The notes: a model not told the origin generated them from the letters alone. A stretch of DNA of 64,000 bases from Bolinopsis microptera (GCF_026151205.1 NC_087073.1:9314411-9378410), one strand, 5' to 3'; positions 10,463-21,629 are shown, counted from the first letter of the stretch. Made by a program: numbers and translations.

Positions 10463-11461
10463 TCACCACTGCAAAGAAAATGTTAGAGAAAACAACATAA
10501 TAACATCTCGCTTAAAATAACAGATCAGCTACATTTCACCATCCACCTCTAAAACCCCAGCTAGACGGTACGTAACGCGTTACGTAACGCGTTACAAGAT
10601 GGATTCTTTGTACTAACTACTAGCTAGACGGCACGTATTTTAAAATTCAGTAATGTTTCGATCACGTAACACGTTACGTAACAGCATGAGAAAACACTAC
10701 AGCAGCACGCATTACAAAACAGACAAAGTCAGAAACAGACAAAGTCAGAAACAGACAAAGTCAGAAACAGACAAAGTCAGAAACAGACAAAGTCAGAAAC
10801 AGACAAAGTCAGAAACAGACAAAGTCAGAAACAGACAAAGTCAGAAACAGACAAAGTCAGAAACAGACAAAGTCAGAAACAGACAAAGTCAGAAACAGAC
10901 AAAGTCAGAAACAGACAAAGTCAGAAACAGACAAAGTCAGAAACAGACAAAGTCAGAAACAGACAAAGTCAGAAACAGACAAAGTCAGAAACAGACAAAG
11001 TCAGAAACAGACAAAGTCAGAACCAGACAAAGTCAGAAGAATAACTAACCCTGAGAGTAGGTTCGTTGGTGGTGCCCACATTCTCTGCTTGTCTCCGTTC
11101 TAACTCATCCCTCTTCTCTTCCATTCTCTTAATACTTCCTGGATCCTTCACCCCACGTGCCTGCTGGCCCTCATTTCGTTTCTCTGCTGCCTCCGCCATC
11201 TGCCTTCTCCGGTCCTCCTGGCATTATTTAACTGTGTTATCTCATGATGGAAATGCCAAATATTATGTTATCTACACTTCTATTATATAATAATCTAAAC
11301 GGTACAGTACAATCTAATTCTACCGACACACTCAAGACTATTTGAAGACTATCATTCTGAAAAATAAACTGAATGAGATTATGTTTTACCTGAGATGGTT
11401 GGTTTACAGGTTGGCATTCCTCATCATCGTCTGGCACATACAAGCACATACAATTCCCCAT
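10463..11461 (-). CDS. SVIP: Small VCP/p97-interacting protein homologue
   Basis: Three exons: 11461-11390 (24 codons), 11217-11050 (56 codons) and 10468-10463, which holds only TGG TGA. All junctions are phase 0 with good donors (gtaaaa, gttagt) and acceptors (aatgccag, ctttgcag). The 81-aa product matches the vertebrate SVIP plan (77 aa): an N-terminal MGNCMCLYVP lipidation signal, then a p97-binding VIM-type helix with RRRQMAEAAEKRNEGQQARG, a charged helix (RMEEKRDELERRQAE), and an end in LRW, as in the LRW near the end of vertebrate SVIP. SVIP is a membrane-bound p97/VCP cofactor that inhibits ER-associated degradation and acts in autophagy and lysosome dynamics (family knowledge). Intron 2 contains the 16-bp minisatellite. 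Acceptor-like tttgtagcag precedes the start. Confidence 0.85.
10560..10690. repeat. GTAACGCGTTAC palindromic repeats
   Basis: GTAACGCGTTAC occurs twice in tandem at about 10570-10593, making a perfect 24-bp palindrome. A related CACGTAACACGTTACGTAAC lies at about 10663-10682, and the flanking CTAGACGG.ACGTA occurs twice. It lies in SVIP intron 2 beside the minisatellite; possibly the ends of a small mobile element. Confidence 0.6.
10721..11038. repeat. 16-bp minisatellite, about 19-20 copies
   Basis: The unit AGACAAAGTCAGAAAC is repeated about 19-20 times with almost no variation. It creates a spurious plus-strand ORF because 16 is not a multiple of 3. It lies in SVIP intron 2 and ends only about 11 nt from the exon-2 donor. 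On the SVIP transcript strand each unit reads GTTTCTGACTTTGTCT, a pyrimidine-rich unit with a CTGAC branch-point-like core. Confidence 0.95.
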
Positions 11462-11747
11462 ATTTACATATTATTTCTGCTACAAAATAAATGGTTGATA
11501 GTTATACGGCGTATAATATAAGTTTTCTGTGAATTAAATTAAACTTGAAAACTTCGATCTAAGTTAAGCTGTTGAAATATTGATTATAATTGGCTTAACA
11601 ACGATCAGGTGATGGTGATCTCCCATTCTTTTGCGCAGTTAAACGACATGGGTTGACAGAACTTTACAATCATTTTAATCTTAATGCTTCATAATATAAA
11701 CTGTGAGCCTGTAAAAATAAATTAAATAATTTAAAACTGTTTCAACT

Positions 11748-14061
11748 TCACTCTTTCAGTCTAGCCAGTTCGTCGTACATTTTGAATAAACCGTAAGCTG
11801 GACCATAGTCAATGTCGTACCAATAGTTTATAGCTGAAAATTATTTGATGTCATCTATTATTATCCCAGCTGGCCGAGTTAAGGAGTTAGATGCCTAAAA
11901 TTCTTTTCAATTCTACTCAACAAGTTGTTTAGTGTTAAAACCACCAAATAACCTCTTGATTTTATTAATTACTCACAATATATAATTAGTACGAAAATGT
12001 GAACTGGGTAGTGCACGCTGCACAAATGTGAAAACTTAATAATTAATAATAATTACCGATAGTAGAATGCGTCTGTGTAACATGATGGAACCAGTAGGAG
12101 GGTAGATATAACGTCTCTCCAGCACGCACCGTCACCACCACAGGGTGTAGATTACTGTTATCACCGCACAGTGGGTCTCTCTGGTCTATATCAATCCAGG
12201 GTACACTTCCATCCTGATAAGATAAGGGTGCAATCAATTTAAATATGGGATTATTAAAGAGGTTTGGAAGAATATTGAGGTTCATGACAAGCGGAGAGTT
12301 TCGCATAACAAAACACTGACCATTGTAAATCACGTTATTACTTAGCATTATGCCAATCAGCTAGAGAGTAGAGCATGAAGATAAATTAACAGATAAGTGT
12401 AATATTGTATGCTATGATTCTAATTCTATTGAATTGGAATAAAGCCTAAGGTGAAAATATATTTCATGCTTGATTGGAAATTATACAGTTCACTGTACCT
12501 CAGGGATAAGATCACCGCCCTCGCCGTATCTAGATAAGGGATAATATCTGTATCTGAGATTGAGTCTATCGCAGGGTGGGTAGAGTGTAAAGGTTTTACT
12601 GCCTCTGATTACACTGTACACATTCTCATAGGGGTCTTTATGTACTGTGAGGAAGGAGTGTTAGTACAGAAAACTGTTAGAAGATGTAATGTAAAGGTGT
12701 ATAGTTGAGGGTAACAACAAGTTCTTAATTTTGTCAGTTTTTAAACGCTTGTCTCACCTGACAAAGTTAAGAACCATATTAAAACCATATAAATTAAACC
12801 CATATAATTGATGCGGCAATCAATCTTTTACGGCTCATTACAAACTTGCGCTACCACCAATCACCATATACCAGTATTAAGGTATGTTATAAAATTTAGG
12901 TATGCAATTTACCCACGTTACTACCTACTTTTGTCAGTTATTGCTTTATTGAAAGTTGACACAGCTAACCACACTTAATTTATCGTCAGTTAATTTTCTC
13001 AGCCATAACAAACATTCCAAACATTAATTAATCATCATTTATTAATGTACACAATTACTTACAAGATGTTATTGCTCTACCATCGCCCATCCAGAAGTTT
13101 ACTGCATCAAGATCAGTTCCTGAAAATAAATTTCAGTATAAGATGTGTATAATTTCGATAAAGGCTAAATATCTGATAAAACAATCGTATATTGATGGTA
13201 TTAAATCAGCAGTGATTGTTAACTGCATTGCACTTAAAGTTTTATGCAATTGGAACTTACCAAATACCTGGGAACTCCACTCAGGAGCAGGCTCTATATC
13301 GTCCATTAGTTTGGGGAACTCAGTATTGAAACTATTGTTCTGTTGTTGCAAGTAAAGGACACGGTCCTCTGCAGGATTGTTTAACTCTGTAACTAACTCA
13401 CTGAACTTTACTTTTCTGAAATTAAATTGTAGAATTTAAATAAACTTTGTAGTTTGAACTAATAACACTACAATTCCACTCTTAATCCTTATAATACACC
13501 GGGCTGTACTAAGTACTTTTAAGTTTAAGAATCATAATATGAACTGATATAAATATTGAGATACAAGTCATTGAATAACTAAGTTACTGACTTCTCGAAG
13601 GGTAAGGTGAACTGTCCATCAAAGATAGCGTCAGCTAGCCCATTAGGAGTAATAGCGACTGTAACCTCTGTATCTTCTAGTTTAGACGAGAGATATTCAT
13701 CTGTCCATTTTGTTACTGCCGGCCAGTCATCAGTACAACCTAATGAAATTCAATGTTATGTGCAGTTAATTCCAGCATGTATTGCAACTGATAGTTTGCC
13801 AGTTAAATTGAAGACTTCTAGATTACTGAAAGCAATATTTATTAATTGTCGAGCGTGGAATGCGAATGTTTATTAATTATGGTATTTGAGTAAATTACCT
13901 GTTATCTTAACAGGAATGTTCTTCTGAACATATTTCCGGTAAAATGATAGTATCTGGGAGGGAGTGACTGGTTTCTCAACAGTACCCACTCCAGTTGGTA
14001 TATAAAGATCATGGAGTTCATCGGTGACCCTTTTTAGAGCTTGGTCAAGATCTGCGTCCAT
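11748..14061 (-). CDS. JMJD7: JmjC lysyl hydroxylase JMJD7 homologue
   Basis: Seven exons (14061-13899, 13739-13592, 13415-13261, 13119-13063, 12644-12499, 12213-12057, 11833-11748) join in consistent phases to 303 aa; human JMJD7 is 316 aa. Recognisable segments in order: an N-terminal helix with FYRKYVQKNIPVKI, WPAVTKW, VTVAITPNGLADAIF, DLDAVNFWMGDGRAITSLHK, YENVYSVIRGSKTF, then VRAGETLYLPSYWFHHVTQT and INYWYD. The iron ligands fit the JmjC pattern: H and D in SLHKDPYEN and a distal His in WFHHV. In vertebrates JMJD7 is a 2-oxoglutarate/Fe(II) (3S)-lysyl hydroxylase of the GTPases DRG1/DRG2; a protease activity has also been reported. The exon 2/3 junction uses a gtcagt donor, the one choice that keeps frame. 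It follows cyclin H on the same strand after about 0.5 kb. Confidence 0.9.
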
Positions 14062-14578
14062 AGGATGTAAAACATTCAGTTAACATGATGTTAACATGAT
14101 GCTTGATATCTAATTTTAACATTAAGAAAATGTTATTAAAAAACTTGTCATAATCCATATAATGTACAATATCTTGGAAACTTTGCAGTTTACCTTGACA
14201 ACAAAAAGCTGACTAAAACAAAAACTTTGCGTTAATTCGAAATGGCATCCTCTAATTACAATCGATAACAAATATAGAATAAATTAAGGTAAAAAGGTTT
14301 TAAAAGGTCAAATCTGACGAAGAAACTATGTAGCAAAAACACTAATTCTGGACCAGTTTTGCTAAACCAGGACCAAATTAGAACCAGAATGGTTGGGCTA
14401 TACCATCTGTTGCAGTAGACGCTCAAAATCATTATGTAATTTTAAAACTTATTAACGCCCAACAATTTCCGATATTTTGGGATCAAACTGGTTCTAGGTA
14501 TGAAGTTTCGTTGTAGTTGATTCGTTCTTTAACATTTTATAAATAACACAGGATTATTCCTAGAAAGTAAGACAGACT

Positions 14579-16367
14579 TCAAGATAATAGTTCAGTTTCC
14601 ATTTCTTCAAGAGTTTTACGACGTTTCGAAATTCTTTCCCCCTGTTGTTGTTGTTGTTGTTGTCTCTCATCTGCTGACGATCCCTCATCACCGTCAATTT
14701 CAAGGCTTTTGCTGATTGCTCCACATTTAGCTTCTAGTTCCTGAACACATAATGGACATCATGAAACATCAATTACAAAGTAGCTACAAGAAGTCGATAA
14801 ATCAATGCAAAAATTGATATGTAAGAAGTTCTTGCTTTTAATTGAGACAGAGCTTACCAGCCCCAGTTGTTTATGAAATGGTTCAATAATTTGTTTTGTC
14901 TCCAACCTTCAATTTAGAACTGCTGATTTGAAATTTGTAATTGAGTTGAAGATGTTGTCTGATCTTTGTTACAGTAGCTATCAGCTTATTGTGTGTGACA
15001 GTATCTGGTGTAAGTGACTTTATGTAGCCTCCTATCTCCACTTTGTTCTGTTCTGAGCTGAATAACATTTATAATTAATTAAATCCTTGGCCAAAGGGAT
15101 TTCACAACAAAACTGAAGGAAATAATGAAATCACAACTTATTGATAGTTGTAGCAAAGTAAGATCTGATTATTTAAATCGATGAAAAATAGGTTGAACTT
15201 AATATTATATTAATTGCGATCATTTTTCAATGATTATTTTCAATAGTTATTCATAAAATTTATAATGTTTATACCTGTAAACCAGAGATGATAGAGCAAT
15301 TTGGGATGGGGAATAAATTAAGGTAGCATCAGTTAAAATGGCATCATTAATGAAAGACAAGGCATGGCTTTTCAGACAGTCAGCTGATTCTTTAGAAAGT
15401 TTGTGTTCTAACTCTATTAAAAAGCCATCCAAAGGACGATAAGAATTATACACAGTCAGAGAATAGTCTAATGCCTCCATAAGTAGGAACTCATTTCCAA
15501 GGATGAATGAGCCAGTTTCAAATTGTAGACTTTCTTCCAACATCGAAACAAACTTGTCAATGCCTGAAAAATGGTATAGTTATAGTTTGGGTGTCAATGA
15601 AACAGCAAGTTTTTCAATTATATATTAAACAATGTATAAGAGATAGCAAAACTATAAATCGAAGTTAAATACCAAGAAGTGCTTCTCACCAATGGTGTAT
15701 TCATCAACTTTGCAAGCAAAATACACACACAACAGCATGACATTCTGGGGATAGAACTCCATGGCAGAGTGTTTCAGATAGAACCTTTTAAGAAAGTTCA
15801 TGGCTGTGCATTTGATGCTTCGGAAAAGTGGTGGTTCCTCAAATACCTGAACAATACTTTGTTATTATATATAAAGAAATGCTTTAAAAAGTATGCCACA
15901 TATTTTTGTATCAGGTTCCTGGTAGAGGAAGAAACCCAGTTGAAATTTGGAAACAGAATTTAGTAAGTCTGTTATAGGTTGTGCATATTACAGGGTAAAA
16001 TACATGTTACCTCGAATTATATCAGTTCATAGTTTGCACTTTGTCTATATTATTATTAAATCTAAAATAGCTAATAATTTTAATAAGTTAATTATTAACA
16101 GGCCCCTTAACGTGGGCAATAACATACTCTATAACTAGTAAAATCATACACATTTGCGCTTTACACTAGGGTTAGACATACATTACAAAATCGAAGCAGT
16201 TCTCTTTCAAACTTTCTGCAAAGTAAACGTTCATCCTCAGGAGAGATGAAGAATTCTGAACACTCTTGATTGGAATCTCTGAAGTTTTGATTAACTTTGT
16301 TCCTGATTTCCTGTATGTCTGACTCGCTTTTGAAAAGCATATTTCGTTGCTTGCTGCTGTGGAACAT
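14579..16367 (-). CDS. CCNH: Cyclin H homologue (CDK-activating kinase / TFIIH)
   Basis: Five exons: 16367-16182, 15846-15690, 15563-15275, 15057-14858 and 14740-14579. The protein (about 330 aa; human 323) shows MFHSSKQRNMLF at the start, the first cyclin box (FLKRFYLKHSAMEFYPQNVM, ACKVDEYTIG) and the second (NSYRPLDGFLIELEHKLS, LTDATLIYSPSQIALSSL). The C-terminal exon carries a seven-Gln run and RISKRRKTLEEMETELLS. Cyclin H pairs with CDK7 and MAT1 to activate CDKs and phosphorylate RNA polymerase II. Exon 4 has a problem: its frame stays open through KIRQHLQ but reaches TGA at about 14898, while the exon's end joins exon 5 only in the +1 frame (KQIIEPFHKQLGL). A one-base assembly error, a real frameshift or an unrecognised mini-intron could explain it. 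A splice-acceptor-like ttccag stands 2 nt before the ATG. Confidence 0.88.
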
Positions 16368-16754
16368 CGCTGGAAATTTTTAATTTATTGACGTTTGGTA
16401 GTACAATCAACATACACAGAAATTAACCATACAATTCCCCTGAGACTGCAATGACTGAAGGAAAAAGAAATATTTGAATAATAATAATAATATAATAATT
16501 TAAACTTTTCTATTATAGTGGCACAATAACTAAAAATGCACAGTTGTGCCTTGAAAACAATTCAGGACACAATAAAACCTGAAAAAGTAATCCACATTTA
16601 TAATCTAAACCAGGTAAGGGTATTAAACTTGATACACTAAATAAACGTTGATGTGTATGCATTTTCCAGTAGAAACGTTTAGGGAAAAACTAGGATTAAA
16701 TAAGAAAAATCATTAAGATAGTGAAACAAATTTAGTGAAACAAATTTAAAATTT

Positions 16755-17345
16755 TATCCTTCATTTTACAATCATAATATAATAATATTTATAAGCCTCC
16801 GTTTTGAAAGTTTAAAATTTCAATATATCCGCATTTCTATTTAAAATTCAATTTTATGTATAAGTCAATAACTGGCCGTCAAAGCTGCACATTCATGAAA
16901 ACAACTCGTTGAGGGACACCTTTGCAGAACTAATGAGAACTGTGAAATGCAAGGATGTGCAGACTGAACCAGTTCTTCTTCCAGTTGATGGTCTAGAGCT
17001 GCCAAAGGGAACAGTCCTAGGAGACCAAGCTAGGATGGACATTTCTGCAAGATCGATTAGGAATGCTTCAGAGAGGGCATTTTTTGATGTAAGGGTATTC
17101 CATGCCCCAGCCCCTCCAATGCAAGCAAATCGATCCCAGCAATGTACCAGTCCCATGGAAATGAGAAAAAACGGTGCAAGGGTCCAGGAAGTAGAGAAAG
17201 GAAGCTATCCTTTATTTTACAATCATAATATAATAATATTTATAAGCCTCCGTTTTGAAAGTTTCAAATTTTAAATATTCACATTTCTATTTAAAATTCA
17301 ATTTAAGGTATAAGTCAATAACTGGACGCCAAAGCCGCGCATTCT
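16755..17345. repeat. About 140-bp direct repeats bracketing a retroelement fragment
   Basis: Copies at about 16755-16893 and 17205-17345 share a stretch from ATTTTACAATCATAATATAA through CGTCAAAGC (or CGCCAAAGC), roughly 90 percent alike. The repeat starts inside the coding frame of the fragment between them (GSYP), so this looks like 1.3 copies of a roughly 450-bp tandem unit rather than LTRs. Confidence 0.8.
16884..17230 (+). pseudogene. Retroelement ORF C-terminal fragment
   Basis: The plus-strand frame reads LRDTFAELMRTV, CKDVQTEPVLLPVDGLEL, ARMDISARSI, AFFDVRVFHAPAPP and VQEVEKGSYPL. From memory this ordered set of motifs is frequent at the C-terminus of retroelement polyproteins in invertebrate genomes (consensus-like FAELM, AFFDVRVFNP, REVEHGSF). 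There is no upstream reverse transcriptase here, so it is a fragment. Fragments that look like the next segment of the same protein type occur at 62151-62390 and 62644-62880. Confidence 0.65.
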
Positions 17346-18065
17346 TGAAAACAGGATTAACTTGTTTATGATTGTACGACAAATAGAAATAAATTTCAAA
17401 ACTATCCAGTATCCGTGGTTTTTTAAATAAATTATAATCTTACCTAAATCCAAAGCCAGCTTTGTAAAATTTACTATTAGATCATAATATATCGTCAATT
17501 CTAAATATTTACAATGCAACATTTCATTAATCTACATACAAGCATACTCCAGCCCCTGCACGCATCCGTTCTTATGCGGCGCGGCTCAAGCCGCGCACGC
17601 ACGTATTATTTTATACTTTTTGCTTTCTAATAAATATCGTGTCAATGTGTACGTCTAAATGTTCATGTTTTGTGTAAACCTAATCCAATTGAGATTAGTG
17701 ACAAGGATAAGGACCCAAGTGCCTGTACGGCTTTTTCGGACCCCTGTGGACCACTACTCTTGAAATCGCTCTACACTTTTGAACATTTATAACTGTTATA
17801 TAATATATTACGTCATTTGACAATTATAATCATTAATCTACAATCTAACTGTCTTGCTGAGGGGGAGGAGTAAACGCTTCACAAACTAAAATGCTTACAA
17901 CATACAAAATTTAAAACCATCAACACGGTTATAGTTAATATCAGGGGCCTATTTGGTATACCTCTATTTCGTTGTAATATCTAGTATATCTTCACATCTT
18001 AATACTATAATGAAATACAATAGGATACATGTTTCGAGAAAGAAAGGTGGCATATTCTCAGATTG

Positions 18066-18120
18066 AAACTAGTGATGATGTTTATGTCATTATTCTTAAT
18101 CTAATCTAATCTAATCTAAT
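18066..18120 (+). mobile_element. 5'-truncated LINE copy (3' tail only)
   Basis: AAACTAGTGATGATGTTTAT through CATTATTCTTAATC followed by a (TCTAA)n run is the same as the 3' end of the LINE at 28349-30022. Homology stops abruptly at about 18066, as expected for extreme 5' truncation during target-primed insertion. Confidence 0.8.
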
Positions 18121-18779
18121 TGAAACAATTTATTATTTTAAAAAATTACAACTTTATTTTTAAAAATTGAAATAAATTCAAAAAGCATCCCCAAAAGATA
18201 ACCCTATTCATACTTCCCAATGGAATAAAGATTTATAAATCGCTTTTTTGCCACAAAAGGGTGGAAATAAAGATAATAGTTATGCTTCTCTTTATTAATA
18301 ACATAGCTAGGCTTCAGGTATTCTACTCAGGTGTGAAATAATGGATGGATGGATATTACATTTTCTCCAGCCTTGAAAAGTAGACTCAACACAACTTAAC
18401 TTCACACAACTGCTGATGATGATAAACAGTCGAGTCACAAAAGAAGTGAATTACGCATCACACAATAGAATTAGTCAGTAATTAATCAAGCATGACTTTG
18501 AATACTATCAGCATGCATCTTAACCAGAGGGTGCCCTTAAGAAACAATATGTAGTGAACAATGAACAATATTGCTCCACTACATTATACCGTAATTTTGT
18601 ATGACACACTATTCAACTTAAGGTTTACGACCCCAACAGAGTTCAACATTTAACTTTGAACTTGTAATGAACCATGCTGATGTTACGATTCGACAATAAA
18701 ATTTAAGTTGACATTTCCTGTAACCACTAAAATTGTTGAGGGATCGATATTTTGGCATGCCTTTTGTCTTGAATAGGAT

Positions 18780-18880
18780 AAATTAACAGTGATTGACGAT
18801 GTCAACCCATCGAGATCGTTGCTCGCAAGAATGCTAGTTCGCGCGGCGCGTCGAAGAGGCGAAGTCCTCCAAAATAAACA
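18780..18880 (+). repeat. GC-rich dispersed repeat, copy 1
   Basis: GATTGACGATGTCAACCC, CGAGATCGTTGCT, AAGAATGCTAGTTCGCGC and GGCGAAGTCCTCCAA occur in the same order, inverted, at 45037-45150. The GC-rich composition is unlike the surrounding sequence. Confidence 0.8.
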
Positions 18881-20732
18881 TTGCAAGCTTCTGCCTATTC
18901 TCCGACCCTCATCTGGACTAACGTTTCGGTGCATGATCAAAAGCTTCCAGGCCCGTACATTCCTTCATGTCACGTTAGTTGTTCGTCTGTTAACGGCCCA
19001 ATAATTGGCAGTTTAGTTAAGGACAAAAAGTTGTACACCAAATGAGCGTTATATTTTCATTGTTATAACTTTGTTGATTCTGTAAAATTTGCTAAAACTA
19101 AATTTCTTGTTTAGTTGAAATTTGTTGTTTCATACACCTAATTTTTACTTTAAACCGCAGTGACGCTAAGCTTTTTTGTTTAAAACATAAAAGCTGCATC
19201 ATGTTAAATGTTATTTTATTCTATTTTATTTCAAAAAATGTGTCTACGCGTACTGCGTGACGCGCTTGCACGAGGTCACGCGGCTACTGCAAGCGAGAAG
19301 GCACTGATTAGAGCAAAAGCTTACCTATGACCTAGGGGACCTCGGGTTATTATATTCATAAACATAGCCTAGCTGGCGTAATTGAACCCTCTAAAACGCG
19401 CAATAGGAGCGTTTTATGCGAATATCACCTCTTAACATACAGTTAAAGTTTTGATAAATTTCTTACCAGCTTACCTCGTTGAAACAAGTAAAATACAATT
19501 TTTTTAAAGTAAAATACAATTTTTATTTTCCACAGAAGAATCAATACATATTGAATTATAAATATCCGATAATTCCATTAATAATCATTAAAAGTTGCTT
19601 TGTCATTTGTAAAATCAAAAACGAAAAGCCGTACGCTGAACTGTGAACGCGCGCGGCGCCTTTTCTGCAGCTGCCTAGCTTCAAGCTTGTAGCCGCTAAC
19701 ATCAAAGCCGCCGCGCGCGCCCAGTGCTGGGGTGCATTCTCATTAACAATTAAACTTGGTCAAAGATAGTTATATACAATTCCTAAATTAAATCAATAAT
19801 CATGTTAATATGAGTATTCAACACTACTCGACAACAAATATTTGCCGGCCCATCAACAATTCAGTCGCCGAAACAAAAATCAAATGTTTGCTTTTACGTT
19901 TCGGGGACTGTTTGAACTCAGTACTATATCCGACTAATCATACTTTATAATGGTTAAAATACAAAGTAAAAAGATTTTCCTCGATGGGCCGGCATTCGCA
20001 ACCGCGAAACGTTTTGAGTACGACAAACGATGACACCACCACCAGCCGTTAATTAATAAGTCCATGGGTGACGGGATAAAGTTAAAGTAAGATGTGTAAT
20101 TTCATATTGCCTATCAAAAGGGATTGTGGAAGGACACGTACATTTTTCATTAACACGTGCCCTGATTACCCCCTCCGCTGAGCTACTATATGGGGAACGT
20201 TGACCGCCAGTCTGTAGTCAGGTCGTTAATAAATTTTACTTTAAAATTGGTTGCCGGCGATGGTGTCAGTGAGAAACGTTAAGTTAGGTGAACATTGGTA
20301 CAAAAATATAATAATATAGCAGTTTATCTCAAAGTTAAAATCACTATTTGTTAAAGTATACAAACAGTTTACAGTTCTATTCAAAAGAACAAAGTCCGAG
20401 AGCAGAGAGAAGATTTGGAGACTATACACGCATATGTGGGGTTTAAATTTGGTATTAGTAATTTTAGGGTTCGACCGAAAATGTTGGTCGGTTGGTTAAT
20501 AGGGAGCAGTCACTGTCATTAGAATTATCAGATTAGGAGCAACAATTAGAATCAAATTGGACATATTGTGTATTGTGTATTGTGAAATCAGTGAGACCTA
20601 GAATGGCGGTAAAATGCTAACGCGCCTTGTTATGCGCGCTAACATACTAGCTGCTGAAAATAAAGAAGTATATGCATGATAATGTCGTTTGGCGGCAGCG
20701 CCTGCCGATACCTGGATTATATTGTGTTTAAC

Positions 20733-21179
20733 TTAGAATTCAGTGAAATTTTTGTCATTCCATTCAGCACCATACCTGTTTTGGGCATTCATCAATGACT
20801 TTTGTAATTTATTCTTAACAGAAGAACAAGAGGACTTAAAATTAAATGAGCCAATTTTACAAAACTCATTCCACAGCCACGCTGATTTATAGATGAATTG
20901 TTTAGTTGGAGAAGGTGTGATTAACATATTGTCTTTCCTATGAGATATGGTGAACAAAGAGAACATTGAAATTGGTACTCTTGTCTTAATTATCTTAAAA
21001 AATTCCATTAGGCAACGTAGTCTATATAGGTTCTCTACAGCTAGTAATTTATGTTTTGCAAATAGAGGTTTGGTAGACTCCTTAACATAAAAATCGCAAC
21101 CCAAACATTGGGAGCCGAACGGTCTAACTCTAGCACATGTTTTGAATTTGTCTACATGATTATTCGTAATTTGTAGCAC
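20733..21179 (-). pseudogene. LINE polyprotein C-terminal remnant
   Basis: A 148-codon open frame reads FAKHKLLAVENLYRLRCLME, FFKIIKTRVP, then SPTKQFIYKSAWLWNEFCKI near its end. The 'KLL..e.LYrL.cL.Ff' and 'WN.f' spacing is typical of the region downstream of reverse transcriptase in CR1/jockey-like LINEs. The RT itself is absent on this strand, so it is a 5'-truncated or decayed copy. Confidence 0.55.
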
Positions 21180-21289
21180 AAATATAAAAAAAGCATTTGT
21201 CGAACGTTTATTTTATAAATTACATTTGATCGGAGCGTAATAGAAACTTTATTGAATTATAAATTATGAATAATGAATTCCATTTTGAC

Positions 21290-21430
21290 GGATGTTATAG
21301 TTACTCGCCTAAATTTTTTGATTGAAGTACAAAGTAGCGCTAGTGGCACTAGCCTGAGGCAAGTGCCACGAAGTAACGCGCGCCGGGCTAGTCTATTATA
21401 ACAATGGACGAATTCCCATCTCAACTAGCT
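21290..21430 (+). repeat. GACGGATGTTA GC-rich repeat, copy 1
   Basis: TTGACGGATGTTA, CTCG(C/T)CTAAATTT, GAAGTA and CGCGCGCCGGGC recur in the same order at 40400-40530. Both copies end near an AACAATGG motif. Confidence 0.75.
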
Positions 21431-21550
21431 TTCACCTAACCATGTACTTTCTCGCCACTGCGGGCGCGCTTGTTTCACAAGTCAGGCGGGCGCGCGCTAC
21501 TGCAAGCGCAAGGGCTCTGGATAGAGCAACAACTAGCCAACAAAACTATT

Positions 21551-21628
21551 ACAGGTGGTCTTGTGGTTAGAGTTTTCGTCTTCTATGCAAAAGGTTCGGG
21601 GTTTAAATTTCAATGTTATGTCACCTGT
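21551..21628 (+). tRNA. tRNA-like sequence (pseudo-tRNA or SINE head)
   Basis: A perfect 7-bp acceptor-like stem (ACAGGTG at 21551-21557 with CACCTGT at 21622-21628) encloses a GTGGTTAGAG D-arm/A-box-like segment, a CTTCTAT loop with TCT in the anticodon position and a GGTTCGGGGTTTAAATT B-box-like segment. The T-stem pairs poorly and the element is longer than a standard tRNA, so I treat it as a decayed Arg-like tRNA or the head of a tRNA-derived SINE rather than a functional gene. Confidence 0.4.
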
Positions 21629-21629
21629 C

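Larger units (their letters stand above)
17346..20732. other. Gene-free, repeat-bearing region
   Basis: No coding gene is supported. Contents noticed: a GC hairpin near 17577-17600 (GCGCGGCT / AGCCGCGC), a LINE tail at 18066-18120, a GC-rich dispersed repeat at 18780-18880, GC-rich patches at 19240-19290 and 19645-19725, and an inverted pair around 19842-19995 (TTGCCGGCCCATC versus GATGGGCCGGCA). Confidence 0.5.

Noticed and set aside
10721-11038. Regular repeats as a possible CRISPR array
   Set aside because: Units are contiguous 16-mers without spacers, in a eukaryotic intron.
10653-11048. Plus-strand 131-codon ORF rich in KQTKSETDKVRN repeats
   Set aside because: Entirely the 16-bp minisatellite read in three frames; no start context or family.
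16755-17345. Direct repeats as LTRs of a small retrotransposon
   Set aside because: No TG...CA ends, primer site or target duplication, and the repeat begins inside a coding frame.
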